From the NCBI GenBank assembly GCA_005885165.1, contig VAXR01000011.1, positions 1-20,263 on the forward strand: a stretch of DNA of 20,263 nucleotides, given 5' to 3'. Below the pieces are notes generated by a model that saw only the letters and a list, made by a program, of their open reading frames with translations, made no database searches and was not told where the DNA came from. The position numbers and the translations under genes are program-made. Shown piece after piece: positions 1 through 6,979 of the stretch (positions within the stretch are counted from its first letter, which is position 1; each line of letters begins with the position of its first letter). The stretch comes from Actinomycetota bacterium. GTDB lineage: Bacteria; Actinomycetota; Thermoleophilia; Solirubrobacterales; Thermoleophilaceae.

Positions 1-515
1 TCGTCTGCTACCGACCGTACGCGTGCAGCGACGGCTGGGTGACGCTCGGTGCGCTCGAGCCGAAGTTCTGGCAGGCGTGGTGCCGGGGCGTCGGGCGCGA
101 GGACCTGATCGAGCGCCAGTTCGACGCGCCCGGCTCCGAGACGCACGCCGAGGTGGAGCGGATCTTCCTCGGGCGCACGCGCGACGAGTGGACGGAGTTC
201 GCGTCTAACCACGACTGCTGCCTCGAGCCGCTGCTCGACCTGGACGAGGCGCTCGACTCGGAGCTCGTGCGCGCGCGAGAGATGATCGTGGAGCTCGATC
301 AGCCGGGCGCCGAGCGGCCGGTGCGCCAGCTCGGCGTGCCGGTCAAGCTGGGGCGGACGCCCGGCGCCCCGCAGGGGCCCGGACCGGTTCTCGGCGAGCA
401 CACGCACGAGGTGCTCGAGGCGCTCGGGTACTCGGCCGGCGAGGTCGAGGAGCTCGAGGCGGCTGGAGCCGTCGCAGGCCCCGCGGCCGGCAAGCGCGGG
501 AGCTTCATGGCGTGA
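1..515 (+). CDS. Family III CoA-transferase (CaiB/BaiF), C-terminal part, 5' end outside window
   Basis: The frame is open from base 3 and ends at TGA 513-515, so about 170 C-terminal residues are present. The stretch reading YACSDGWVTLGALEPKFWQA is the typical late core of CaiB/BaiF/alpha-methylacyl-CoA racemase proteins. It is followed by the usual helical region with LDEALDSELVRAREM and the closing GEHTHEVLEALGYSAGEV. Enzymes of this family move CoA between carboxylic acids or racemise 2-methylacyl-CoA in the cytosol. The catalytic Asp lies in the missing upstream half, so the substrate cannot be judged. The stop codon overlaps the GTG of the following MerR gene, which suggests co-transcription and coupled translation. 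Family assignment is firm; the exact reaction is unknown. Confidence 0.9.
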   Translation, partial: VCYRPYACSDGWVTLGALEPKFWQAWCRGVGREDLIERQFDAPGSETHAEVERIFLGRTRDEWTEFASNHDCCLEPLLDLDEALDSELVRAREMIVELDQPGAERPVRQLGVPVKLGRTPGAPQGPGPVLGEHTHEVLEALGYSAGEVEELEAAGAVAGPAAGKRGSFMA

Positions 516-1246
516 GCCCCAGCGGCGGCAGCGGCCAATCAGGCAACGGGCCGGCCGGCAACGGCCTGCTCAAGATGCGCGAGCTCGCCGCGGCGAGCGG
601 CGTCAGTGCGGCCACCATCAAGCACTACCTGCGCGAGGGCCTGCTTCCCGAGCCTGTTCGCACGTCGCGCAACATGGCTTACTACCCGCCCGACTTCGTC
701 GAGCGGATCCGGCTGATCAAGCGCCTCCAGGAGGAGCGCTTCATGCCGCTCAAGGCGATCAAGCGCGTCCTCGACGGCGACCCGGAGCGAACCCGGGCGC
801 TCGTGGAGCTCGAGGACCGGATCCTCGAGCGCGCTGCCGCCGGCGACGAGGCGCGCGTGTCGGCCGCCGAGCTCCACCGCCGCTACGACATCCCGCGGGA
901 GGTGCTCGACCGCCTGGCCGAGCTCGAGGTGCTGACGCCGACCGCCCGCGGCTACTCGCCCTCGGACGTGAAGATCGTCGAGGCGATCTGCCGCTTCCGC
1001 GCGGGCGGGTACGACGAGCGGATCGGGTTCACGGTCTACGACACGCTGCGTTACAAGCGGGCGCTCGAGACGCTCGTCGAGGAGGAGATCGACGTGCTCA
1101 TGGACCGCCTGCCGGGCGAGATGGACGCAGACAGCGCGGCCAAGCTGATCGAGGGGGGCGTCGAGCCACTGCAGGAGCTGATCGCAGCCCTCCACGGGAA
1201 GCTGCTCGTGGCCGAGCTCAGGCGCCAGCGCGCGGCTCGCGGCTGA
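512..1246 (+). CDS. MerR-family transcriptional regulator with a second MerR-like region
   Basis: The product has 244 residues. The start is GTG 512, in a GTGA overlap with the CoA-transferase stop. After a Gly/Ser/Asn-rich tail of about 18 residues comes a MerR winged helix (about 20-90) with MRELAAASGVSAATIKHYLR and the wing/helix YYPPDFVERIRLIKRLQ. Residues about 115-185 look like a diverged second copy: AELHRRYDIPREVLDRLAEL, then GYSPSDVKIVEAICRFR. The C-terminus is helical, with no Cys cluster typical of metal sensors. It probably controls the adjoining acyl-CoA metabolism genes; this follows only from position. An internal ATG at 575 is an alternative start that would still keep the helix-turn-helix. 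Confidence 0.88.
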   Translation: MSPSGGSGQSGNGPAGNGLLKMRELAAASGVSAATIKHYLREGLLPEPVRTSRNMAYYPPDFVERIRLIKRLQEERFMPLKAIKRVLDGDPERTRALVELEDRILERAAAGDEARVSAAELHRRYDIPREVLDRLAELEVLTPTARGYSPSDVKIVEAICRFRAGGYDERIGFTVYDTLRYKRALETLVEEEIDVLMDRLPGEMDADSAAKLIEGGVEPLQELIAALHGKLLVAELRRQRAARG

Positions 1247-1263
1247 CCCGACCGGCCGGCGGC

Positions 1264-4032
1264 TCAGCCGCTGGTGTTCCCGCAGCTGTCCTCGACCGAG
1301 ATGGACTGGATCGCCGAGCCGTCAGGCACCCGGGCGGTGAACTCGAGCCCCGCGGGATCCGGCAGCGCGACCACGTCGTCGACGCTGCCATCCGGCTTCT
1401 TCACCGTCAGCACCGCGAAGCCCGTCCGCACGCGGAGCGGGAGATCGGCCAGCGGGCGCATCGGAAAGCCACCGTACTCGGCGCGGACGTGCGCGCGGCC
1501 GTCGGAGACGCTCTTCGAGTAGGCCGAGATGTTCGTCGACTTGCCGAGGTCGAAGGGCTTGCTCGTCGCCGAGTAGGGGCCGACCCCGCTGCCCTTGTTG
1601 GCCATCCCGTGGACCGTGAAGCGGTACGTGCCGAGCGGATCGCACTCGGTGAACTGCCAGGTCTCGGTCCAGGTCTGGTCGCGCGCATGCTCGGTCACGT
1701 CGACTACCGAGTCCTCCGTCGCGACCGGTTCGAACCCGTGCGCGCCCTGGCGTTCGAGTGTCACGAACGCCTTGTCGCGGGGCGCGTCGACGGAGGGGTC
1801 GCCGCCGTTCCACTTGAAGACCGCCTGGCCGAAGCGCGTGACCTTGGGCACGACGTCGGTGACGACGGTCCCGGCCAGGGGCGTCGGCTTCGCGGTCGGC
1901 GGCTGCGGCGTGCCCGGCGAGACCTCCGGTGGCTCGGCCGCGGAGGTAGGCGGTGGGGCGCCTCCGTAGAGCGACTGCGCAAGCGCCTTCGCCAGGTCGC
2001 GATAGCGGGGGCCCTGCTCGCGTCCCCAAAGCGTGAAGCTGCCCTCGTAAGCGCAGGCGGCGTACTCCTCCGGCGTGGCGACGTACGAGTTGTAGCTGTT
2101 GGTGAGCCCGGCGATGATGGTGCCCGCGGGTGCGGCTCCGCCCGTCTGGCCCGCCACCACGGCGCGGATGCGCTTGCCCATCTGCTTCGTCAGCTCCGAC
2201 GGGAACGCGATCACCGCGAGCGGGCCAATTCGCATCAGCGAGACCGGATGGGTGTTCGGCACCGCGCCGGGTCCGATTACCGCCGGGAACTTCGTCCCCT
2301 GGCCCGGGAACGCCGGGTTGTCGGCGGGCAGGCATGTGCCGTCGGGGAGCGTCACGCCGCCCGCGCCCAGGATCGGAACCGGCCCGACCGGCTCGCCGTC
2401 GGCCTTGGTGCCGTCCAGCGCCATGAAGGTGTGGCGAACGTCGATCTTCGGCGACCCGGTCATCGCGGGGGCGGCATCGCGCCATGCCGAGAGCACGCCG
2501 TCCGCCACCCGCCGCCCCGTCTCGTTTGCCCCACCGAAGGAGTTGACGATGTAGTCGAGCGCCGAGTGCGGATCGTTCGACGAGAGGGTGGGGTCGGTTG
2601 GCGGGTCGCCGTTCGGCGAGATGTCGCCCTCGTTTGCGTTGGTCCAGACGTCGACGGGTGGGTGCGCCGGCGGCGTGCCGCGCGCGCTCCCCTCGCGTGC
2701 CAGCTCGGCCTCCACGAAGCGCTCGGTCGTGGCGGGGTGGTCAGCCGAGAAGAGAAGGTTGCGGGCGCCGAACGACGTCGGATGCACCGCGAAGTTCGAC
2801 CACACGCCGATTGGGCTGCCGTCCGCCGCGTCCACCCGGATCACGGTCAAGCGCGGGTCGATCGAGTCCGCTCTCCGCGCGGCGGGGTCCTTGGGGATGT
2901 CGGTGTTGTGGACGAACTGCGATTCGAAGCGGCGGTTGTTCGACGCCGTCCGCAGCTCCGAGGTTCCCACCCCGATGCGAGCCGGGGTCAGGTTCGCGTT
3001 CGCGCCGAGGATCGCCTCGGTGATTCCGCTCGCCACCTGCTCGAACACCCTCGGGTCGTAGGCGTCTCCGCCGACGTACGCGTAGCCCGAGTTGTCCACG
3101 GACCAGATTGCGCCGCTCGACGAGTGGGTGTGTGTCGCCGACAGCAGGAGGCGGTCGCCGGTAATGGCGGTCGAGGCCACCCGCTTCAGCACCTCCTGCG
3201 TGAGTGCGTACGGGAGTCCCCCAAGATCGGCCTGGACGAGCGCGTACTTCTTGCCGCCGCTCTCGATCACGATGGCCCGGGCGCGGACGCGGGTATGGAT
3301 GCCCTGGCTCGGCTCGAACGTCTTGGCGTAGAGGTTGGTGTCCGGATCGGCGAGGATCTGCATCGGCCGGTCGAGGCTCGGCCCGAAGACGTTCGAGCGC
3401 GCGGTGAAGGCGAACATCGGGGTTCCGACTGGCGGGGTGATGTCCGCGTTGGCGGCACCCGCGCGGATCGTGATCTTGTTCGTGGGCGGCGGTGGCGGCG
3501 GCTTCCCGACTCCTGGGGGCGGAAGGCCCGGGGGCTGCGGCCGGCAGCCCTTGCGGTGGGGGCGCAGAGTGCGCGAGTTGCGCCGGATGTGCGTGCGGGG
3601 CTGCTTGTGCCGGCGACGCGTCGCGCGCACGCTCGCGAACGCCGCGATGCGGACGGAGCGGCACGTCGCGCGCGCCGCGGCAAGCTCAACCAGAGCCGAC
3701 CGCGTGAGCGGGATCGAGGCGATCCGCGTGGTGACCCCGAGACGGTCGAGATTGAGCGTCCGCGCGCGGGTGACGTAGGCCGGGCGCGTCCCCAGGTTGA
3801 GCGCGAGCACGGTGATCCGCACGCGATCCGGCCGGCGCACCCGGACGCGGATGTCGATCCGCTTCCTCGCGAGCGCGGCGGATTCGTCCTTGGTCAGGAT
3901 CTTGATCCCAGGCGTCTGGTTGCGACCTCCGACTCGGGCTGACGCGTGATCGCCCGCCACAGCCAGCACCGTGGTTGCGACCACGGTGGCAACCACCGCA
4001 CGCCGCGCCGCCATTTCGATCCGTCGCGCCAC
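1264..4032 (-). CDS. Secreted neutral/alkaline ceramidase-like hydrolase
   Basis: The product has 922 residues. Domains in order are a signal peptide (about 1-32, hydrophobic VVATVVATTVLAVAG then ASA), a basic beta-rich region (about 40-140), an Arg/Lys- and Pro-rich linker (about 138-185), the neutral ceramidase catalytic domain (about 188-690), a second Pro-rich linker and a beta-sandwich tail (about 720-922). Family marks are visible: ADITPPVG, the zinc-site THTHSSSG (300-307), FAVHP (414-418, zinc His), NEGDISPN (467-474, with the Ser that acts as nucleophile in characterised ceramidases) and NSYNSYVATPEEY (645-657). It should cleave N-acyl amide bonds of ceramide-like lipids outside the cell; the true substrate is unknown. 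GTG 4032 was chosen because AGGGGAG lies just upstream; ATG 4014 is an alternative. The open frame further upstream is an antisense artefact. Confidence 0.9.
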   Translation of the reverse strand: MARRIEMAARRAVVATVVATTVLAVAGDHASARVGGRNQTPGIKILTKDESAALARKRIDIRVRVRRPDRVRITVLALNLGTRPAYVTRARTLNLDRLGVTTRIASIPLTRSALVELAAARATCRSVRIAAFASVRATRRRHKQPRTHIRRNSRTLRPHRKGCRPQPPGLPPPGVGKPPPPPPTNKITIRAGAANADITPPVGTPMFAFTARSNVFGPSLDRPMQILADPDTNLYAKTFEPSQGIHTRVRARAIVIESGGKKYALVQADLGGLPYALTQEVLKRVASTAITGDRLLLSATHTHSSSGAIWSVDNSGYAYVGGDAYDPRVFEQVASGITEAILGANANLTPARIGVGTSELRTASNNRRFESQFVHNTDIPKDPAARRADSIDPRLTVIRVDAADGSPIGVWSNFAVHPTSFGARNLLFSADHPATTERFVEAELAREGSARGTPPAHPPVDVWTNANEGDISPNGDPPTDPTLSSNDPHSALDYIVNSFGGANETGRRVADGVLSAWRDAAPAMTGSPKIDVRHTFMALDGTKADGEPVGPVPILGAGGVTLPDGTCLPADNPAFPGQGTKFPAVIGPGAVPNTHPVSLMRIGPLAVIAFPSELTKQMGKRIRAVVAGQTGGAAPAGTIIAGLTNSYNSYVATPEEYAACAYEGSFTLWGREQGPRYRDLAKALAQSLYGGAPPPTSAAEPPEVSPGTPQPPTAKPTPLAGTVVTDVVPKVTRFGQAVFKWNGGDPSVDAPRDKAFVTLERQGAHGFEPVATEDSVVDVTEHARDQTWTETWQFTECDPLGTYRFTVHGMANKGSGVGPYSATSKPFDLGKSTNISAYSKSVSDGRAHVRAEYGGFPMRPLADLPLRVRTGFAVLTVKKPDGSVDDVVALPDPAGLEFTARVPDGSAIQSISVEDSCGNTSG

Positions 4033-4150
4033 TCGCTCCCCTGTCCGTCTACCACGGACATTCAATACGTCGAACAAGACTCGCGCGCCACCGAGCAAGA
4101 AGGCGGATCCCGGCACGGCCGTACGGTGCGAGGGCCCCTGAGGCCGCCGG

Positions 4151-4174
4151 TAAACTCTGATCGACTGGTCAGTC
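4151..4174 (+). promoter_or_regulatory. Probable promoter with operator palindrome for the nitrilase-TetR operon
   Basis: A TAAACT box at 4151-4156 resembles a -10 element. Six bases on lies the inverted repeat GACTG-GT-CAGTC (4163-4174), which would straddle the transcription start. Short palindromes of this kind are usual targets of TetR-family repressors, and a TetR gene ends this operon, so autorepression is plausible. No clear -35 was seen. The match rests on symmetry and position only. Confidence 0.45.
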
Positions 4175-4242
4175 AACTGCGGGGCGATCGTCGAAGGGCG
4201 GCACCCGACTGCGATCGACGGCCCCGACGGGGAAGCGGAGAG

Positions 4243-4701
4243 ATGCGGGCAGCGGCGGTTCAACTCAACTCGACGGCGGACACCGAGCGCAACCTCGAGA
4301 GCGCCGACCGCCTCACGCGCGCCGCCGCGGCCGGCGGCGCCGAGCTCGTCGTTCTGCCCGAGAAGTTCAACGTGCTCGGTGGCGAAGAGCAGCTGCTGGC
4401 GGGCGCGGAGCCGCTCGACGGCCGCAGCGTTACCTGGGCGCGCGCGACAGCGCGCGAGCTCGGCATCGATCTCGTCGCCGGCTCGATCGCCGAGCGCCGC
4501 TCCGATGGCGAGAAGCTGTCGAACACTTCGGTGCACGTCGGCCTCGACGGCGAGATCAGGGCGGTCTACCGCAAGATCCACATGTTCGACGTCGTCGTCG
4601 GGGGGACCGAGTACCGGGAGTCGGCGACCGAGGAGGCGGGCGACGAGATCGTCCTGTCCGAGACGGCGCAGGGCCTCCCGCTCGGGTTGACGATCTGCTA
4701 G
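4243..4701 (+). pseudogene. Carbon-nitrogen hydrolase (nitrilase superfamily), N-terminal part, stopped by TAG
   Basis: The start is ATG 4243 with GGGGAAG eight bases upstream. The 152 residues contain the full catalytic triad of the nitrilase superfamily: Glu40 (VVLPEKFN), Lys111 (YRKIHMFD) and Cys152 (LGLTIC). Members hydrolyse small amides or nitriles in the cytosol; the closest in style are Nit1/Nit2-like omega-amidases. Immediately after the catalytic Cys the frame meets TAG (4699-4701), where the family normally reads CYDLRFPELYR. The same frame resumes directly with FALPSAFTKVTGQAHWE. Compared with usual family spacing about 18 codons are missing, so this looks like an in-frame deletion that made a stop at its junction. 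It may be true inactivation or an assembly fault. Confidence 0.8.
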
Positions 4702-5019
4702 TTCGCGCTTCCCTCGGCGTTCACGAAGGTCACGGGCCAGGCCCACTGGGAGATCCTGGTCCGCGCCCGGGCGATCGAGAACCAGGCGTTCGTGGTGGCC
4801 GCCGATCAGGTCGGCGACGACGGAGCCGGCCATGAGAGCTTCGGCGGGTCGATGATCGTCGACCCCTGGGGCGAGGTGTGCGCGCGCGCCGGCGACGGCG
4901 AGGGCTTCGTGGCGGCCGACCTCGACACTGGCCGCCAGGACACCATTAGGGGCGAGTTGCCGAGCCTGGCTAACCGCGTCCCCGGCGCCTACCGCTGGCC
5001 CGAGGAGGTGACCGCCTGA
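4702..5019 (+). pseudogene. Carbon-nitrogen hydrolase, C-terminal remnant after the stop
   Basis: This stretch continues in the same frame as the upstream half and ends at TGA 5017-5019. It carries the standard C-terminal part of the nitrilase fold: FALPSAFTKVTGQAHWEILV, RARAIENQAFVVAADQVG, a HESFGGSMIVDPWGEV strand pair and a closing RGELPSLANRVPGAYRW. No good start codon with a ribosome site precedes it, so it is unlikely to be made alone. Its TGA overlaps the ATG of the TetR gene, which shows that the intact gene was translationally coupled to the regulator. Confidence 0.78.
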
Positions 5020-5666
5020 TGGCCGCCGGTCCCTCGCGCGCCCCGAACAGCGTCGACAAGCGGCGCCTGATCCTGGACGCCGCGATTCACGTCTTCGCCC
5101 GCAAGGGCTTTCACAGCTGCCGCGTCTCCGACGTCGCCGACGAGGCCGGCGTGGCGTACGGGCTCGTCTACCACTACTTCCAGTCGAAGGAGGAGATCCT
5201 CGACACGCTCTTCACCGAGCGCTGGCAGCTGATGATCGACGCGATCGTCTCGATCGACCAGCGGCGCGACGCCTCCGCGCGCGACAAGCTCTACATGGTC
5301 GCGTCGTTCATCATCGACTCGTATCGCCACGAGCCGGACCTGATGAAGGTGATCATCGTGGAGGTCACCCGCGCGGCGAACACGTTCGGGCTGCGCCACC
5401 TCACGAAGATCCGCGAGGCCTACGAGCTAATCGGGAAGATCGTCGACGACGCACGGCGCGACGGGTCTTTCAAGTCGGACATCTCGGGCGAGTTCGCGGC
5501 CATGTGCTTCTACGGCGCGATCGAGCAGCTCTTGTCTGCCTGGATCTTCGACATCGTCCCCGAGACGGACGAGGAGTTCGAGCGCGCCAAGTCGCTCGTC
5601 GTCGAGGCGATCTGCGGCGGGCTCGAGGCGGAACCCTCCCGGGGGCTCGAGCCGGTCTCTGGTTAG
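5019..5666 (+). CDS. TetR/AcrR-family transcriptional regulator
   Basis: The product has 215 residues. The N-terminal helix-turn-helix covers about 15-62: RRLILDAAIHVFARKGFHSC, then VSDVADEAGVAYGLVYHYFQ and SKEEILDTLF. The remainder is an all-helical ligand domain resembling the FadR/fatty-acyl-responsive TetR group (LMKVIIVEVTRAAN, GAIEQLLSAWIF). The ATG overlaps the nitrilase TGA, and a strong GAGGAGGTGA site lies at 5002-5011. It probably represses its own operon through the palindrome at 4163-4174. The ligand is unknown; an acyl-CoA is one possibility given the subfamily look. Confidence 0.9.
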   Translation: MAAGPSRAPNSVDKRRLILDAAIHVFARKGFHSCRVSDVADEAGVAYGLVYHYFQSKEEILDTLFTERWQLMIDAIVSIDQRRDASARDKLYMVASFIIDSYRHEPDLMKVIIVEVTRAANTFGLRHLTKIREAYELIGKIVDDARRDGSFKSDISGEFAAMCFYGAIEQLLSAWIFDIVPETDEEFERAKSLVVEAICGGLEAEPSRGLEPVSG

Positions 5667-5669
5667 ATT
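5664..5669 (+). promoter_or_regulatory. Possible -10 element for the small membrane protein cluster
   Basis: TAGATT overlaps the TetR stop codon and lies 9 bases before the ATG at 5679. No Shine-Dalgarno sequence is visible before that ATG, so a leaderless or very short-leader transcript starting here is possible. Read-through from the TetR operon is equally possible. Confidence 0.3.
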
Positions 5670-5678
5670 CGATCGCGC

Positions 5679-5813
5679 ATGGGCAACGAGCTCACCAAGC
5701 GGCTCTTGTGGGGCGGCCTTCTCGCGGGGGTTGGCGCGCTGGCAACGATCGTGTCGAACCGGATCGCCGCCGCGATCTGGGTAAGAGTCTTCAACGAGGA
5801 CCCACCCGAGTGA
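5679..5813 (+). CDS. Small membrane protein (44 aa), DUF4235-like
   Basis: This is a 44-residue reading frame from ATG 5679 to TGA 5811-5813. It has a basic N-terminus (MGNELTKRLL), one hydrophobic helix (about residues 9-38, WGGLLAGVGALATIVSNRIA) and the tail VFNEDPPE. The WxRVxxEDPP ending resembles the actinobacterial DUF4235 group, though this protein is shorter than usual for that group. Its stop overlaps the next ATG, so it is probably translated with the three genes after it. The function is not known. Confidence 0.7.
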   Translation: MGNELTKRLLWGGLLAGVGALATIVSNRIAAAIWVRVFNEDPPE

Positions 5814-6070
5814 TGGACGAGATCCGCTTCACCCGCGAGGAGGTCACCGGGGTCGGCGATCCCGCCGCGGCGGGCACCGACGCCGAGGGGGACCCGGCCG
5901 TCCCGCCGCCCACGGGCGGGTCGCAGGCCGCCGGGGAGTCCCCGGCCCACGCCGCCAGACGCGCCGCCGAGGGCGACGGCGGCCGCCCCGAGCTGGCCGT
6001 GCTCGGCGCGTTCGCGGGCGCGTTCGTCGCGGCCAAGATCCTCGGCAGGCTCACCGGAGGCCGCGGCTGA
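5813..6070 (+). CDS. Alanine/glycine-rich protein with C-terminal membrane helix, unknown function
   Basis: The product has 85 residues, starting at ATG 5813 in an ATGA overlap. The first 60 residues are acidic and low in complexity (Ala, Gly, Pro, Glu). Residues 60-78 (ELAVLGAFAGAFVAAKILGR) form a glycine-rich membrane helix near the C-terminus, followed by TGGRG. This resembles a tail-anchored cytoplasmic protein. No family was recognised. The TGA overlaps the start of the holin-like gene, which supports co-expression with it. Confidence 0.68.
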   Translation: MDEIRFTREEVTGVGDPAAAGTDAEGDPAVPPPTGGSQAAGESPAHAARRAAEGDGGRPELAVLGAFAGAFVAAKILGRLTGGRG

Positions 6071-6489
6071 TGGCCGACGACGGCGCGCGTCCGGCCGACA
6101 CCGCCGAGAAGCAGCTGGGCGACATCGTGGGCGACGTCACCCAGAAGGCTCAGCTGCTCGTCCGCGAGGAGATCGAGCTGGCCCGGGCGGAGATCCAGCT
6201 CAAGGTCTCGCGGATCGTGAAGGGTGTGCTCGCGTTCTCGGTCGCGGCGTTCTTCGCGCTGCTGTTCGTGATCTTCCTTCTCCACTCGCTCTCGTGGGGG
6301 ATCGCCGACTGGATCAGCGTGAAGACCTGGGTGGGCTACGGCATAACGACGATCGGGCTGCTCGTGCTCACCGCTCTCGCGGCGCTGATCGGGGTGCGGT
6401 TGTTCAGGCGCGGCTCCCCGCCGACGCCCGAGCTCGCCATCGAGGAGGCACAGAAGACGCGCGAGGTGCTCGAGGAGGCCCGCCGCTGA
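6070..6489 (+). CDS. Phage-holin-family / YqjE-like membrane protein
   Basis: The product has 139 residues, starting at ATG 6070 with GGAGG at 6056-6060. An amphipathic helix with LLVREEIELARAEIQLKVS (about 29-47) leads into two membrane helices (about 50-77 and 86-112), then a charged cytoplasmic tail. This is the pattern of the actinobacteriophage holin superfamily III / DUF1469 (YqjE) proteins. Despite the name these are ordinary chromosomal proteins, often beside DUF3618 genes as here. A role in envelope stress or membrane organisation is suspected for the group but not shown. The neighbours give no sign of a prophage. Confidence 0.82.
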   Translation: MADDGARPADTAEKQLGDIVGDVTQKAQLLVREEIELARAEIQLKVSRIVKGVLAFSVAAFFALLFVIFLLHSLSWGIADWISVKTWVGYGITTIGLLVLTALAALIGVRLFRRGSPPTPELAIEEAQKTREVLEEARR

Positions 6490-6707
6490 TGCCCGACCGC
6501 ACCCCGGCGGAGATCCGGGCGTCGGTGGTGGAGACGCGCCGCGAGCTGCAGTACTCGCTTAACGACCTCCAGTCGAAGGTCTCGCAGCTCACCGACTGGC
6601 GCGCCCAGCTCGCGCGGCACCGGCGCGAGGCGATCATCGGCGCCGCGGTGGCCGGGTTCGTGATCGGCGGCGGCGTGGCCGCCGTGTTCGGGATCTTCCG
6701 GCGCTAA
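6489..6707 (+). CDS. DUF3618 family small membrane protein
   Basis: The product has 72 residues, starting at ATG 6489 in an ATGA overlap, with GAGGAGG about 10 bases upstream. The N-terminal half is TPAEIRASVVETRRELQYSL followed by NDLQSKVSQLTDW, the hallmark of DUF3618, predicted to form a coiled coil. A glycine-rich membrane helix (about 48-70) sits at the C-terminus. It resembles the general plan of E. coli YqjD/ElaB (helix plus C-terminal anchor). It is the last gene of the cluster; TAA at 6705-6707. Confidence 0.82.
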   Translation: MPDRTPAEIRASVVETRRELQYSLNDLQSKVSQLTDWRAQLARHRREAIIGAAVAGFVIGGGVAAVFGIFRR

Positions 6708-6776
6708 GCGCCGGCGCGCTCCTCCCGCGCCCCTTGGCATACGGCCCAGCGCCGCCGAGCCCAGCCCCGGCGTCCG

Positions 6777-6794
6777 GATACAGCGCGATGTATC
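6777..6794. repeat. Short inverted repeat downstream of the DUF3618 gene
   Basis: GATACA and TGTATC are exact reverse complements around a 6-base centre. This may fold in RNA or bind a dimeric protein. No function can be assigned. Confidence 0.35.
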
Positions 6795-6843
6795 AGCGGG
6801 GGCGACGAAGGAGGGCAGATCGAGGCCGCTGATTTGGCCACCG

Positions 6844-6880
6844 TCCTGACTTAACTACACATAGTGTCGCTAAGTCAGGA
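6844..6880. repeat. Perfect 10-bp inverted repeat with inner stem, possible bidirectional terminator
   Basis: TCCTGACTTA (6844-6853) and TAAGTCAGGA (6871-6880) are exact reverse complements. Inside the loop ACAC-ATA-GTGT (6857-6867) forms a second stem, giving one long hairpin. The element is about 43 % GC in a very GC-rich contig and lies between two convergent genes (DUF3618 and degV). A shared terminator would fit, although no T-run follows. A protein-binding or recombination site is also possible. The wider gap 6708-6979 holds no convincing gene. Confidence 0.5.
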
Positions 6881-6979
6881 TTGCTTGGGACAAACGCCGC
6901 CTTTTCGAGCCACTCCTTGGTTGCCCTCCGGATAGACCCCGCACTGAGGACACTAAGGAGCGGAGCGCGGCCCGCCGCC

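Noticed and set aside
3480..3640. CRISPR-like or tandem repeat in the proline/arginine-rich stretch
   Set aside because: The repeats are codon-level low complexity of a protein linker, with no regular spacers.
1489..3942. 817-codon open frame on the plus strand
   Set aside because: It is the antisense shadow of the ceramidase-like gene: Arg/Gly-rich, no domain, no start signal. The minus strand holds all the family motifs.
4033..4833. Upstream extension of the ceramidase frame by 267 codons
   Set aside because: It runs antisense through the nitrilase gene and shows no secretion signal or similarity. The signal peptide and ribosome site place the start at 4032 (or 4014).
6070..6489. Prophage or lysis cassette suggested by the holin-like protein
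   Set aside because: No endolysin, capsid, integrase or other phage gene is nearby. This holin-named family is a common chromosomal membrane protein in Actinobacteria.
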